Made by a program: the position numbers and the translations under genes | Origin: Alloscardovia venturai | GTDB lineage: Bacteria; Actinomycetota; Actinomycetes; Actinomycetales; Bifidobacteriaceae | Direction: 5' to 3' | Assembly: GCF_042676605.1 (NCBI RefSeq) | Contig: NZ_JBHTHQ010000012.1 | Span: forward strand, 124,001-188,000 | Length of the DNA stretch: 64,000 nucleotides | The notes under the pieces: model-generated | The model's database searches: none | Told to the model about the DNA's origin: nothing | What the model saw: only the letters and a program-made list of their open reading frames with translations | Part shown: positions 34,946-44,387 of the stretch, one piece after another | Position numbering within the stretch: position 1 is the first letter of the stretch | Layout of the letters: every line of letters starts with the position of its first letter

Positions 34946-35425
34946 TTACGCCAAATGCGCGCGCATGAACCACTGGAACTTTTCAAGCTCTTGTACGTGA
35001 TCCTGCATAATGTTCGAGCTGATGACATCGAGGTTGTCTAGCTCAGCAATTGCGCGACGGTCAGCAGCGATGAACTCGTCATAGTATGCAATTAAAGCCT
35101 TCAAATAATCCTCGGTATGAGCCGTTCCTGTCAGGCTAAATTCTGCCCAGTCGCGGTTGCGTTCGATGGCGTCTGCGCGACCGTCAGGGCTACCTCCTAG
35201 CTGAGAAATGCGCTCTGCAGATTCGTCTGCTTGGCTGAGCGCGACCTCCACTTGAGGGTCAATCATCTCATGGACAGCGATGAAGTTAGGTCCGCTCACA
35301 TTCCAATGTGCGTGCTTCAAAACGAGCGCTGCTTCTTGCTCCTGACTTAAACGATTCTGAAGAATGGAAATAATCTTCTCACTTGACTCTTCGTTTAGCG
35401 TTGGAATGATGTAATTCAGAGACAT
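34946..35425 (-). CDS. dps: Dps-family ferritin-like protein
   Basis: 159 residues from ATG 35425 (RBS GTAAGGA). The longer frame from 35494 runs through a terminator hairpin, so the later start is chosen. Ferroxidase motif LKHAHWNVSGPNFIAVHEMID...DESAERISQLGG is complete. Dps dodecamers oxidise and store iron and protect DNA from peroxide. Confidence 0.9.
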   Translation of the reverse strand: MSLNYIIPTLNEESSEKIISILQNRLSQEQEAALVLKHAHWNVSGPNFIAVHEMIDPQVEVALSQADESAERISQLGGSPDGRADAIERNRDWAEFSLTGTAHTEDYLKALIAYYDEFIAADRRAIAELDNLDVISSNIMQDHVQELEKFQWFMRAHLA

Positions 35426-35474
35426 GATATTCCTTACTTTTAGTGTTTTGCATTCACCACCTTTAACAATGCAA

Positions 35475-35504
35475 AAGGCGACATAGTTCCCCATATGTCG
35501 CCTT
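35475..35504 (-). terminator. Terminator of CorC-type gene
   Basis: On the minus strand TAAGGCGACATA / TATGTCGCCTTTT with a 7-base loop and T-run, 30 bases after the stop at 35532. Confidence 0.8.
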
Positions 35505-35531
35505 ACTCACATTTACCTACTTGAGAGTGGT

Positions 35532-36881
35532 TTAGTCTTGTGCTGAGTTCTTTTCTAGAGTAGACTCATCGCTCTGTTCATCTTCGTTGACTTTGTCCTC
35601 TTCATGCTTGTGAACTTCGATAGTCTGTATGCGGCGACCTTCTACCTCAGTAACGGTCATGTCGTAGCCGTCGTCATCACTGAGGGTCTGTCCCTCATAG
35701 CCTAGCTCACCGGTGTGGGCTATAAAGTAGCCAGCTACCGTCTCATAAGGTCCATCTTCCAACTCGATGCCAGATGCCTCTGCAAAGTCTTCGAGAGTCA
35801 TACCGCCGTCAATAGTTAAGATGCCGTTTACGAAAGCATTGTGCTGGTTCTCGGTCTCTTCAGGGAGGTCATATTCATCGTGAATGTCGCCGACGAGTTC
35901 CTCGGTGATGTCTTCGAGAGTGACGATTCCGTCAGTGCCGCCGTATTCGTCAATGACAACGGCGAGATGAATGCCGCGCTTGCGCATGAGACTCATGCTT
36001 GGCAGAATCTTTGACGTACCTGGAAGTTGGATAATGTCACGTGTCACATCTGCTACTGTCGTGGCGTGAGGATCGCGTACATCAAGCAAGTCGCGCACGT
36101 GTACAAAGCCCAAAATGTCATCAAAGCTCTCGCCCATGACTGGGAATCGAGAGTAAGGCTGGTCGCGTACAAAAGCTGCTGCCGCAAGTAGGCTCATGGT
36201 GCCGTCAAGGAAGACCACATCTGCACGCGGTCGCATAACTTCTGCCACAATGGTCTGCTCTGCGCCAAAGACGTCGGAGAGAATTTCACGCTCGTCATTG
36301 CTGAGGCGATTGTTAGAGGATACGAGTACACGAAGCTCATCGTTAGAAACTTCGCTTTCCACCTCGTTAGGATCAAAGCCGAGCAGTCGCACAAATCCGT
36401 TGGTGTTCTTTCCAATCAGCCAAATAATTGGCGTCATGATAGTGGCAAACACGTCAATTGCTGGCACCATGGAGCGTGCAATATTTTCGCCTTGCTGGAG
36501 AGCGATGCGTTTAGGAACGAGTTCGGAAATTACGATGGAGAAATAAGAAATAATAATAGTGAGGACTACCATAGTAAGTCCGCCAGCGACGTTCTCGCTC
36601 ATGCCCGCTTTGGTGAGTAATGGGACAATATGTGGAGACAGTGAGCTCGCACCGAAGGACGCGGAGAGGAATCCTGCGAGAGTGACGCCAAGCTGCAATG
36701 CGGAAAGGAACCTATTAGGGTCTCGTGCAACTTTTGCAACGTGAGCGCCACGTTCATCTTCTTGCTCCATACGTTCCAATTGGCTGGAACGCAAAGAAAC
36801 CAATGCCATTTCGGTACCGGAGAAAATGCTACCGATGAGCATAAAGATAAAGATGAAAACGATATTAAGCCAAACTGGCAT
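35532..36881 (-). CDS. CNNM/CBS/CorC-HlyC domain membrane protein
   Basis: 449 residues. DUF21/CNNM membrane domain with about four TM helices (1-140; GTEMALVSLRSSQLERMEQ), two CBS domains (about 205-330; MRPRADVVFLDGTMSL, DEYGGTDGIVTLEDITEELV), a CorC/HlyC transporter-associated domain (340-420; GYFIAHTGELGYEGQTL), and an acidic tail. The family moves or senses Mg/Co divalent cations. Older names call it hemolysin C, without haemolysis evidence. Confidence 0.87.
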   Translation of the reverse strand: MPVWLNIVFIFIFMLIGSIFSGTEMALVSLRSSQLERMEQEDERGAHVAKVARDPNRFLSALQLGVTLAGFLSASFGASSLSPHIVPLLTKAGMSENVAGGLTMVVLTIIISYFSIVISELVPKRIALQQGENIARSMVPAIDVFATIMTPIIWLIGKNTNGFVRLLGFDPNEVESEVSNDELRVLVSSNNRLSNDEREILSDVFGAEQTIVAEVMRPRADVVFLDGTMSLLAAAAFVRDQPYSRFPVMGESFDDILGFVHVRDLLDVRDPHATTVADVTRDIIQLPGTSKILPSMSLMRKRGIHLAVVIDEYGGTDGIVTLEDITEELVGDIHDEYDLPEETENQHNAFVNGILTIDGGMTLEDFAEASGIELEDGPYETVAGYFIAHTGELGYEGQTLSDDDGYDMTVTEVEGRRIQTIEVHKHEEDKVNEDEQSDESTLEKNSAQD

Positions 36882-36917
36882 TCCTCAAATCTCCTCCGTC
36901 GTCGTCTATGTGGCGCT

Positions 36918-37541
36918 TTAGAAGCTCAAAACTTCGACTAAACCGTTGCTCATGATATAGCGAGCACCCACGATTTTAAGTTCCTCTTTTGCAAGAGCTT
37001 CAGCGATGATTTCGCTACGCTCCACAAGTTGCATGATAAGAGTAGAAATATGAATCCGCTCGACGTCTGCCTGTGAATCGGCATCTTGAGCTGCTTCAAC
37101 GGTGCTGTGCGTTTGGCTAATCGCATATTCCAATGACTTTGGAGCTTTGCCTGTCTTTGCGCTAGTGAGAGCTGCTTCAAGGAGCCCGCACTTTTCATGA
37201 CTCATCACGACGAGTACGCTCACGTGAAGTTGGGATACGGCGTACTCCAAGGAGTTTAATATGGCTTGGTCGAGCACTCCACCGGCAGAACGCACGGTAA
37301 AGAGGTCGCCTAAACCTTCGTCAAAGATGATTTCAGGCGCCACGCGGGAGTCGGCACATGTGAGGACTGCTGCACTTGGGTTTTGACCCTCGAGCAGTGA
37401 TTCGCGAGTAGCTTGATCCTGCCACGGGTGTGCTGCCTCGCCGCGTGCGAAGCGTTTGTTTCCTTCAAGCATGCGAGTCCATACGGAGTTTGCTTGATTT
37501 TCATCTGCGTAATTAATGTCGCTTACGGTCTCTTGGGTCAT
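36918..37541 (-). CDS. Beta-class carbonic anhydrase
   Basis: 207 residues from ATG 37541 (TTG 37550 also in frame). Zinc ligands C62 (in LTCADSR), H115 and C118 (MSHEKCG), with the D64-R66 dyad. Converts CO2 to bicarbonate, which the PEP carboxylase encoded nearby (38549) needs. No signal peptide. Confidence 0.9.
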   Translation of the reverse strand: MTQETVSDINYADENQANSVWTRMLEGNKRFARGEAAHPWQDQATRESLLEGQNPSAAVLTCADSRVAPEIIFDEGLGDLFTVRSAGGVLDQAILNSLEYAVSQLHVSVLVVMSHEKCGLLEAALTSAKTGKAPKSLEYAISQTHSTVEAAQDADSQADVERIHISTLIMQLVERSEIIAEALAKEELKIVGARYIMSNGLVEVLSF

Positions 37542-37714
37542 AAGATTCAAGTCTACTAGGGTGAGCGTACGCTGTGATTGCTGTGGCGTGACAGTTGCAC
37601 AATCATGCGTAAGCTGGTAGGATTGCTACTAATTCACCCTTCGAGAGTAGACGTCCCATCATAAGGGAACTGCCGAAATCGAGGGGTTTTATCTCTTTTC
37701 AAGCAAGGACGCAC

Positions 37715-38418
37715 ATGAAAGTAGCCATTTTAGTTGATGGTGGATATTACCGTAAACGCACAGCAAAGACTTTTGGAATAGAAGATTCTAGGGTAACAGC
37801 AGATCGTCTGTATACATATTGTTTTCGACATCTAACGGAGAAAATTGATAAACGAGAAATTCGTCATGATCTTTATCGAATCTTTTACTATGATTGTCCC
37901 CCGATTGATAAGATTATTTATCACCCAGGGTTGCGGAAATAAATTGATTTTAGTAAGACCGATACAAAAAATGGACTGAAGAATTTTTTAATGAGCTTGC
38001 ACATAAGAGGAAAGTTGCTTTGCGCTTAGGTGAGATTAGCGAAAACAGTATCCACTATTCTCTGAAAGACAGAAGCCTTCGCAAAGTTCTTAATGGTGAA
38101 AAATTAGTAACGAAGCTTGATGAGTCTGATTTTATGCTTAATATGCAGCAAAAGGGTGTGGATATGAGGATTGGTCTTGATATTGCTTCTTTAGCCTTTA
38201 AGAGACAGGTTGATGCAATTGTTTTAATTGCTGGTGACAGTGATTTTGTGCCTGCAGCAAAACTTGCGCGAAGAGAGGGTATAGATTTCGTACTAGATCC
38301 GCTTGGAGCTCATATCAAGGATAATTTGTCACTTCATATCGATGGGTTGAGAACCAAAGATTCTGCTTATGCAAGTTCCTTTGGTATTTCTGAAGTATCT
38401 GTACGAGTGAGGGAGTAG
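37715..38418 (+). pseudogene. NYN-domain protein, broken by stop and frameshift
   Basis: MKVAILVDGGYYRKRTAKTF to IIYHPGLRK runs into TAA at 37940-37942. The same frame continues IDFSKTDTK, then an A6 run at about 37966 shifts to KWTEEFFNELAHKRKVALRL and the second half (from 38020) with the conserved VDAIVLIAGDSDFVPAAKLA and stop at 38418. Together these make one NYN (PIN-like, LabA/DUF88) RNase-fold protein of about 234 residues. Two lesions make it a pseudogene. Note both catalytic Asp motifs (LVDGGY, AGDSDF) are still readable. Confidence 0.8.
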
Positions 38419-38484
38419 GGGGGGGAGAGGAGAATTAGCAAGATCTCCTGAAGAGTAGGTAAAGGGATTTTATCAATATGTGAT

Positions 38485-38524
38485 GGAGCTCTGTTATGTT
38501 TCACGTGAAACATAACAGAGCTCC
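38485..38524. other. 40-bp perfect palindrome centred on parS
   Basis: The centre 38497-38512 is TGTTTCACGTGAAACA, the third perfect parS in the window. The palindrome extends 12 further bases on each side (GGAGCTCTGTTA / TAACAGAGCTCC) with no mismatch. It lies between the convergent NYN remnant and ppc, so it may also fold as a transcription terminator. Confidence 0.9.
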
Positions 38525-38548
38525 TGTTGGCAAAAGAATATGCAAACA

Positions 38549-41233
38549 TCAGCCAGTATTTTGCAAGCCTGCAGAAACGCCGCTTACAGTGCACATCACA
38601 AGGTAGATATAGTTCTCAATCATGCCTTGGCTGAGTTCTTCGTTATCTACGCGGCGGCGCAGAGTCTTCAAAGCGCGCACTTGAGCGATAGAAAGCGCAT
38701 CCACATATGGCGAGCGCAGACGAACGACCATTCCTAGCGTGCGTGAATGCTGAAGTGGCCAGTCCTCATCCTTGATAGCAAGCACCCATTTGCGAGTCAG
38801 TGCCATCTCGTCGAGTATCTTAGCGTTGAGATCCTCACGGTCCCCCATGCTTAAGTACATGCGTGCGATACGCTCGTCCGTCTTCGCGATGGACATCTCG
38901 ATGTTATCGATAAACGTACTAAACAATGGCCATGTCTTATACGCATCGCGCAGAGTGTCTAAATCGCCAAACTTTTCACATGCGGTACCAAGACCATACC
39001 ATGCTGCGAGATTGATACGTGCCTGAGACCATGAGAAGACCCACGGGATAGTACGCAAATCATCCAGCGACTTTGCTCCAAGACCGCGCTTTGCCGGACG
39101 GGACCCGATAGGGAGCAAACCGACCTCAGTTAGTGGTGTCACTATGGAGAACCACGGGGCGAAATCTTCAGACTCAAGTAAATCCAAGAACCGCTCATGA
39201 GAAGCTTCATCCAATGCTTGGGACATATCTGCAAACTTCTCAGTCATCTCTGTGTTGATTTTCTCAACGGACGGCGCAGACTGAAGCAAAGTCGCAGCAG
39301 CCACAGATTCCACGTGGCGAGTGGCCAACACTGGATTTCCATAGCGTGCAAAGATGACTTCACCTTGCTCAGTGAGCTTGAATCGGCAATTTACAGAACC
39401 AACAGGTTGTGCCAAGACTGCGCGGTTTGCAGGACCACCACCGCGACCTACAGCCCCACCGCGACCGTGGAAGAGCGTGAGGTCAATCTCATGCTTCTTT
39501 GCCCACTGAGCTATACGCTCTTGAGCGCGGTGCAAAGCAAGAGTTGCAGAAGTTGGTCCAGCATCCTTCGATGAGTCGGAGTAGCCGAGCATGACTTCCA
39601 TCTTGCGACCGGTTTCCTTGAGCCGCTTTTGAACTTCAGGAATCTTGATGATGTCTTCGAGAACATCGACAGAATTCTCCAAATCTTCCAACTGCTCAAA
39701 GAGTGGAATAACGTCCAAAACTGGGGCGTCGGCAGGATTTGCAAATGCCATGCGATTGAGCTCGTAGACGTCGCGGACATTCTGAGCAGATTTAGAGAAG
39801 GAAATGATGTAACGACCTGCAGCCTTGCGGCCATGACGACGTTGGATAGCTCCGACAGCGCGGAACGTATCGAGAACTTCATGTGTCATAGGCTGGAGTT
39901 CGCCGCGCTCGCCATGCAAACCATGTTCGCGGATGTCTTCCAATGCGCGCGCATGGACGACGGAGTGCTGGCGGAATTCCATCTCTACCATGTGGAAACC
40001 GAAGGTTTCGACCTGCCAAATAAGCTTTTGAATGTCGCCATACGCAGTGCGCTTTGCCCCGGCCTCTGCCAGTGAGTTCTGAACGACATGCAAATCCGCA
40101 AGGAAATCATCCGCGCTGTGATACATCAAGTCATAGTCGCGCTCAACGGTTGCTGCCAGTCTGTCAGCCATGACAAGCATAGCTGCGCGGTGAGGTTCCT
40201 GCGAGGAAATCACGGCTGCGCGACCTGTGAGAGTTTCGCTCATTTCTTTCTGGCGGCTCCAGAGTGCTAGCATTTCCGCGTTCGCTGGCGTGGTCTTTGC
40301 CTCCAATGTCATGCGCGTGCCGACTTCTCGTGTAGCGTGCTCCAGCTTTGTGACCATATGGTCGTAGAACTTGCGTGCGACAGTACGAGAGACTTTAGCT
40401 GTGACGTTTGGATTTCCATCACGATCAGAGCCTACCCAACTTCCAGGGTGGAAGAACGCTGGGCACACCGGTTGAACCGTGCCTGCCTTAGCCCCAAGAA
40501 TCCAGTCGTCAAAGCGACGATACACAGATGGAATCATGTCGAAAAGTGTAGTGTCAAACACATCTATAACGGTGTTTGCTTCCTCTACAGGTGTTGGCTT
40601 CTTGAGACCAATCGGCGATGTGCGGAAGAGCGAATCAACTTCTGCGAACATCTGACGATCGAGTTCTGCACGTGCTGAACCGCCAGTTAGTTCACGCTCT
40701 TCCAAGAGGACGGCGATACGGCGAATCTTCCCCTCGACTGCCTTGCGGCGAGCTTCTGTAGGGTGAGCGGTAAATACTGGATGGAATTCTAGCTTGTCCA
40801 AAAGTTCATTTGCGCCCGCCAGCCCGACCTCATCGATAAGCTGCTTGTATGCCACTGTTAATTCATTGACAGGGTCGGTAGCAGAGTGAATGTCGACCTT
40901 TTCTTCGCGCTTTTGAAGCACGGAGACGCGGTAATTTTCCTCACAAAGATTTGCCAAATGGAAGTACGTTGTAAACGCACGCGAGAGCATAGTCGCATCT
41001 GGCAATGACGACTCGTTGAGCAGGCGGTCTGCCTCTTCAAGTCCCTTTGCAGCGATAGCACGCTCATCTGCGCCATCTTCATTTTCAATGTTACTTGCCA
41101 CGATAACGTCATCGCGTAGCTCGTCGAACTGAGCTAACAAGTCGGTACTATACTCACCAATTACCTGACGCAATACATCCAAACACGTATCAAGATCGTG
41201 CTGGAGGCGTTCTGGCAGATTTCGTTCTGTCAT
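38549..41233 (-). CDS. ppc: Phosphoenolpyruvate carboxylase
   Basis: About 894 residues from ATG 41233 (GGAG 7 bases upstream); ATG 41245 is an alternative. Family signatures: FHPVFTAHPTEARRKAVEGK, VGSDRDGNPNVTA, MLGYSDSSKDAGPTSATLAL, FHGRGGAVGRGGGPANRAVL, and the C-terminal end SAGLQNTG (the conserved Gly-type C-terminus). It carboxylates PEP to oxaloacetate, anaplerotic and CO2-fixing in bifidobacteria, which lack a full TCA cycle. The carbonic anhydrase at 36918 may supply bicarbonate. Confidence 0.95.
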   Translation of the reverse strand: MTERNLPERLQHDLDTCLDVLRQVIGEYSTDLLAQFDELRDDVIVASNIENEDGADERAIAAKGLEEADRLLNESSLPDATMLSRAFTTYFHLANLCEENYRVSVLQKREEKVDIHSATDPVNELTVAYKQLIDEVGLAGANELLDKLEFHPVFTAHPTEARRKAVEGKIRRIAVLLEERELTGGSARAELDRQMFAEVDSLFRTSPIGLKKPTPVEEANTVIDVFDTTLFDMIPSVYRRFDDWILGAKAGTVQPVCPAFFHPGSWVGSDRDGNPNVTAKVSRTVARKFYDHMVTKLEHATREVGTRMTLEAKTTPANAEMLALWSRQKEMSETLTGRAAVISSQEPHRAAMLVMADRLAATVERDYDLMYHSADDFLADLHVVQNSLAEAGAKRTAYGDIQKLIWQVETFGFHMVEMEFRQHSVVHARALEDIREHGLHGERGELQPMTHEVLDTFRAVGAIQRRHGRKAAGRYIISFSKSAQNVRDVYELNRMAFANPADAPVLDVIPLFEQLEDLENSVDVLEDIIKIPEVQKRLKETGRKMEVMLGYSDSSKDAGPTSATLALHRAQERIAQWAKKHEIDLTLFHGRGGAVGRGGGPANRAVLAQPVGSVNCRFKLTEQGEVIFARYGNPVLATRHVESVAAATLLQSAPSVEKINTEMTEKFADMSQALDEASHERFLDLLESEDFAPWFSIVTPLTEVGLLPIGSRPAKRGLGAKSLDDLRTIPWVFSWSQARINLAAWYGLGTACEKFGDLDTLRDAYKTWPLFSTFIDNIEMSIAKTDERIARMYLSMGDREDLNAKILDEMALTRKWVLAIKDEDWPLQHSRTLGMVVRLRSPYVDALSIAQVRALKTLRRRVDNEELSQGMIENYIYLVMCTVSGVSAGLQNTG

Positions 41234-41600
41234 AGAAATCTCCATCCCACCCTCATGGTTGCTCGGTCTTTTAGCCTTCTGAGGCTCCTCCTCAGTTATG
41301 ATGAGCTAAACGTTGCAAGCCCAAAGCCAATCGGGTACTGATTTAATCTGACAATTTTCAGTCTACGCTTGAACGAGGTCTGTGTGTGGCTTTTCTCCTA
41401 GGTTTGTTTCACAATGTGGTGAATGTTATGGATGCATGTGTGTAATGTTTCTGCTTTATGAGTTGTGCCGCAAGAAACAAGAATCGAGCAAAGTATAAAT
41501 ATAAATGGGTAACGTGCATAAGATAAGTTGCTAATGCCTCTCTTCCTTTCTGATTTGACCGCTGAGCGTTCTGTCAAGGCTGCGCGAAAACATAGAGAGC
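41234..41600. other. Intergenic between divergent ppc and ThrE-like gene
   Basis: No convincing gene. It contains a short stem CTGAGG / CCTCAG (about 41279-41296) close to ppc and should hold two divergent promoters, which I could not locate confidently. Confidence 0.4.
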
Positions 41601-43166
41601 GTGAGTGAAAGTGTGAGCGGTATAGAGAGTACGACAATGGCAGCATCGGTATCAACGACATCATTATCACGAGTAAATGAGCAAACGAAGCCAAATACTG
41701 TGGCGGCACATCATCGCCATTCCATTCCGCTGGATATGGACGATATCAAGGCGGACATGGACAAGCCTATCGTCGATGCAGGCTTGGCAGCTAAAGCAAG
41801 TGTAATTGTGCGTACCGGATACTTAGACCTTGCGGCAGGTACGGGTAGCTATCGAGTTAAAGAGATAATGAACCGTATCGGTTATGCGCTGGGTGTATAT
41901 GTTCGCGCTGAAGTTAACCTTACGTCTATTGAAGCCTCTTGCTCTGATGGTAAAGAGCGCGTCACTGAGGTGGTAGATTTACCATCAGTTGGAGTGAATA
42001 CCGAGCGTATATGGCAAATGGAGCATTTCGCAGACTGGCTCACGGTGTCTCTGGGGCATGAGGGCGTTTATCACACAGAGGCATCTCTTACTCAAGCTGA
42101 TGTAGCTGACTATGGTTTTGATGATCGTTCGTCTGCTCAGGCTAGCCAGGCTCGTCACTCTCGTAGCGGTGGGCGCGATATCACGGTCCGTGAGGTGCAT
42201 ACCCGGTTGGATGCGATTGAGAGACGAAAGCATTTGTATGGTCCGCTTATGCATGCGCTGGGAGCTGCTGTGGCGTGTGCTTCCTTCGTGTTTCTCCTCG
42301 GTGGTGCCCCGTATGACATGATTGGCGCGTTCGTAGGTGCGGGACTAGGGCAGTATGTTCGTTCGCGTCTGAACGGTAAGCGTCTCAATCAGTTCGCAGG
42401 TGTGGGAGTAGGGGTGATTGTCGCGGCTCTAACGACGATTGCTACTTTGCGCATTATTGGTCTTATCGACCCGGCAGCGCTTGGGCATGATACTGCATAT
42501 ATTGGCGCTATTCTCTTTATCGTGCCGGGATTCCCGCTCATTACCGGTGGGCTTGATTTGGCAAAGCTCGACTTTCCCTCGGGTATCCAGCGTATTACAT
42601 ACTTCTTGTGCATTGTCGGCGTAGGAACGCTTGCGGCGTGGTTGGTGGCTACCGGAGTGGGGCTTAGCCCAAGTGGGTTTGTAACTCCTCATATCGTGTG
42701 GTGGCTCAACATTCCTCTTCTGTTTATTTTCGCAATTGGTGGTGTATGGGGTTTCTCTGTACTCTTTAACTCACCTACAAAAATGGCACTCGTCGCAGCT
42801 TTCATTGGTGCTATAGCAGATACGTGCCGTCTCGTCTTGACAAATTATTTCCACGTCTCCTTAGAGCTTGGCGCTTTTATCGGCGCTCTTATCGCGGGAC
42901 TTCTTGCATCACTGTGGCGCATATCGGTGCGGCGAGGATATTTACCTGCCTCGCTAGGATTTCCTCGCATTTCGCTGACGGTTCCAGCGATTGTCATCAT
43001 GGTGCCGGGATTGTATATGTATCGCGCTGTGTATGAGTTGGGCAACCTCCAGACAGTTAATGCTTTAGACTGGATTTTCAGGGCGATGCTTGCCATAGTA
43101 GGCTTGCCTATCGGTCTTGCACTCGCGCGCATTCTTACGGATAAGTCGTGGCGATTCGATGTGTAA
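41601..43166 (+). CDS. Threonine/serine exporter family protein (ThrE-like)
   Basis: 521 residues from GTG 41601. A soluble N-terminal domain (DAGLAAKASVIVRTGYLDLAAGTGSYRVKE), then the ThrE membrane pair: five TM helices of the DUF1212 part (GGAPYDMIGAFVGAGLGQYV, LFIVPGFPLITGGLDLAKLD) and five of the DUF3815 part (TVPAIVIMVPGLYMYRAVYE). It fuses both halves, as in actinobacterial ThrE, and exports threonine and serine. Confidence 0.85.
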   Translation: MSESVSGIESTTMAASVSTTSLSRVNEQTKPNTVAAHHRHSIPLDMDDIKADMDKPIVDAGLAAKASVIVRTGYLDLAAGTGSYRVKEIMNRIGYALGVYVRAEVNLTSIEASCSDGKERVTEVVDLPSVGVNTERIWQMEHFADWLTVSLGHEGVYHTEASLTQADVADYGFDDRSSAQASQARHSRSGGRDITVREVHTRLDAIERRKHLYGPLMHALGAAVACASFVFLLGGAPYDMIGAFVGAGLGQYVRSRLNGKRLNQFAGVGVGVIVAALTTIATLRIIGLIDPAALGHDTAYIGAILFIVPGFPLITGGLDLAKLDFPSGIQRITYFLCIVGVGTLAAWLVATGVGLSPSGFVTPHIVWWLNIPLLFIFAIGGVWGFSVLFNSPTKMALVAAFIGAIADTCRLVLTNYFHVSLELGAFIGALIAGLLASLWRISVRRGYLPASLGFPRISLTVPAIVIMVPGLYMYRAVYELGNLQTVNALDWIFRAMLAIVGLPIGLALARILTDKSWRFDV

Positions 43167-43202
43167 GTGAAGCAAGGCACTTCTATGGAAGTAGTATTTG
43201 CT

Positions 43203-43760
43203 CTAAAGAATAGACTTAATTGCTTGCGCGAAGAGTGGTACTCGAGACTTTTCTAACACGAAAATGAATTCATCTATAGTTTTAGGAAATTCTTTGTACT
43301 CAGACAGAGCTGTAAGGCATAAGGTGGTCATGTCATTAGCATGAGCTTCGAACATTTCCACAAGAAAATCATCTGGATGATAAACGTGTACTTTACAGTC
43401 AGGGTATTCATGAGTAGGGAAATCTTTGAGGTTAAATGTAATGAGATTCCTTTCTGGAGTAGAGAGCACCGCTGCCATGACGTGTTTATCCTCGATAGAA
43501 CTGTGAACTAGAGGGATAGACGTTTCGTAATTTTCAATGAGTGCATCAGGAAAGCTAAGACTCATTTGCCTTATACGGTAGTTGATATGGGTAGGAGTCA
43601 TTGCTTTCGTAAGATTTTTAGCTAGCTCGTCGAGTACCTTCTGTGACCAACGAGGTGTAACGATTCCATTGTCTGCTAGCCGCAGGATGATATCAGTCAG
43701 AGTTTCGCTATAGAGCACGCATGTGTCAAGAAAAATATGTTTAGTCACGACTATGGTCAC
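43203..43760 (-). CDS. PIN-domain RNase toxin
   Basis: 185 residues. HIFLDTCVLYSETLTDIILR gives the first catalytic Asp (D12); further acids lie in SSIEDKHVMAA and ITFNLKDFP. This is a PIN_3-type (VapC-like) nuclease. Its ATG overlaps the stop of the upstream HTH gene (ATGA), the usual antitoxin-toxin arrangement. Confidence 0.8.
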   Translation of the reverse strand: MTIVVTKHIFLDTCVLYSETLTDIILRLADNGIVTPRWSQKVLDELAKNLTKAMTPTHINYRIRQMSLSFPDALIENYETSIPLVHSSIEDKHVMAAVLSTPERNLITFNLKDFPTHEYPDCKVHVYHPDDFLVEMFEAHANDMTTLCLTALSEYKEFPKTIDEFIFVLEKSRVPLFAQAIKSIL

Positions 43761-44251
43761 TTAATGAGTGGGTTGTCTAGTGTCCAGCGCGGATCCTCTG
43801 TCTGAGCAATCTCGCGCATTCTTTGAAGGAATTCCTCGTGACGTTTTAAACGCAAATCGCGGATAGCCTCCGCTGTCACACGACGATGTGTGCCGACCTT
43901 AATGGCTGGAAGTTCCCCGGAGTCGATCATTTTCACGACGGTTGGTCGACTCAAGCTGAGCAGATCTGCCACTTGCTGTGTGGTAAAGAGCGAGGTTGGA
44001 GACTCGACAGTTACCTGCTCTTTACGAGAAATATGCTGCAGCATGTCGAGTATGGTAACTGCGAGCTTTTGAGGAATTTCAACAGTCTTATCTTTGTTGA
44101 GAGTCAGGCTTACTCGCATCTCGCGCCTTTCTACCTCTGCAAGAATCTGTTCGTCCACAAATGCTTGTGTAAGTTTTTCTAATGTGCTGTCTTTAAAGTC
44201 TTCTGGCTTCAGGGTGACTGCCATTGGTCTTTCTAGTACTGCCGTGCTCAT
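43757..44251 (-). CDS. Excisionase-type HTH antitoxin
   Basis: 164 residues from ATG 44251 (RBS GGAG, 5 bases); the longer frame from 44401 lacks an RBS. An N-terminal helical region, then an excisionase-like MerR-type HTH (LFTTQQVADLLSLSRPTVVK, IDSGELPAIKVGTHRRVTAE), then a toxin-binding tail. Pairs with the PIN gene. Direct repeats upstream (44264-44311) are its likely operator. Confidence 0.8.
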   Translation of the reverse strand: MSTAVLERPMAVTLKPEDFKDSTLEKLTQAFVDEQILAEVERREMRVSLTLNKDKTVEIPQKLAVTILDMLQHISRKEQVTVESPTSLFTTQQVADLLSLSRPTVVKMIDSGELPAIKVGTHRRVTAEAIRDLRLKRHEEFLQRMREIAQTEDPRWTLDNPLIK

Positions 44252-44263
44252 TTTTGCTCCAAT

Positions 44264-44311
44264 CGAAATAAACGAAACTTGTAGTGAATAGTATAGACGA
44301 AATAAACGAAA
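44264..44311. promoter_or_regulatory. Two 14-bp direct repeats, likely TA operator
   Basis: CGAAATAAACGAAA occurs at 44264-44277 and 44298-44311, 34 bp apart, just upstream of the antitoxin RBS. Each copy itself repeats CGAAA. The spacing is about three helical turns. Confidence 0.65.
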
Positions 44312-44387
44312 TTGAAGATATTGAATATCTTTCAAAAAACTGCAATATTGTGAAAGAGAAATTGACACCTTCGTGCATAATGAGACT

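Noticed and set aside
44362..44367. TTGACA as -35 box of the U32 gene
   Set aside because: It lies only 8 bases from the CATAAT -10-like box, too close for a working promoter.
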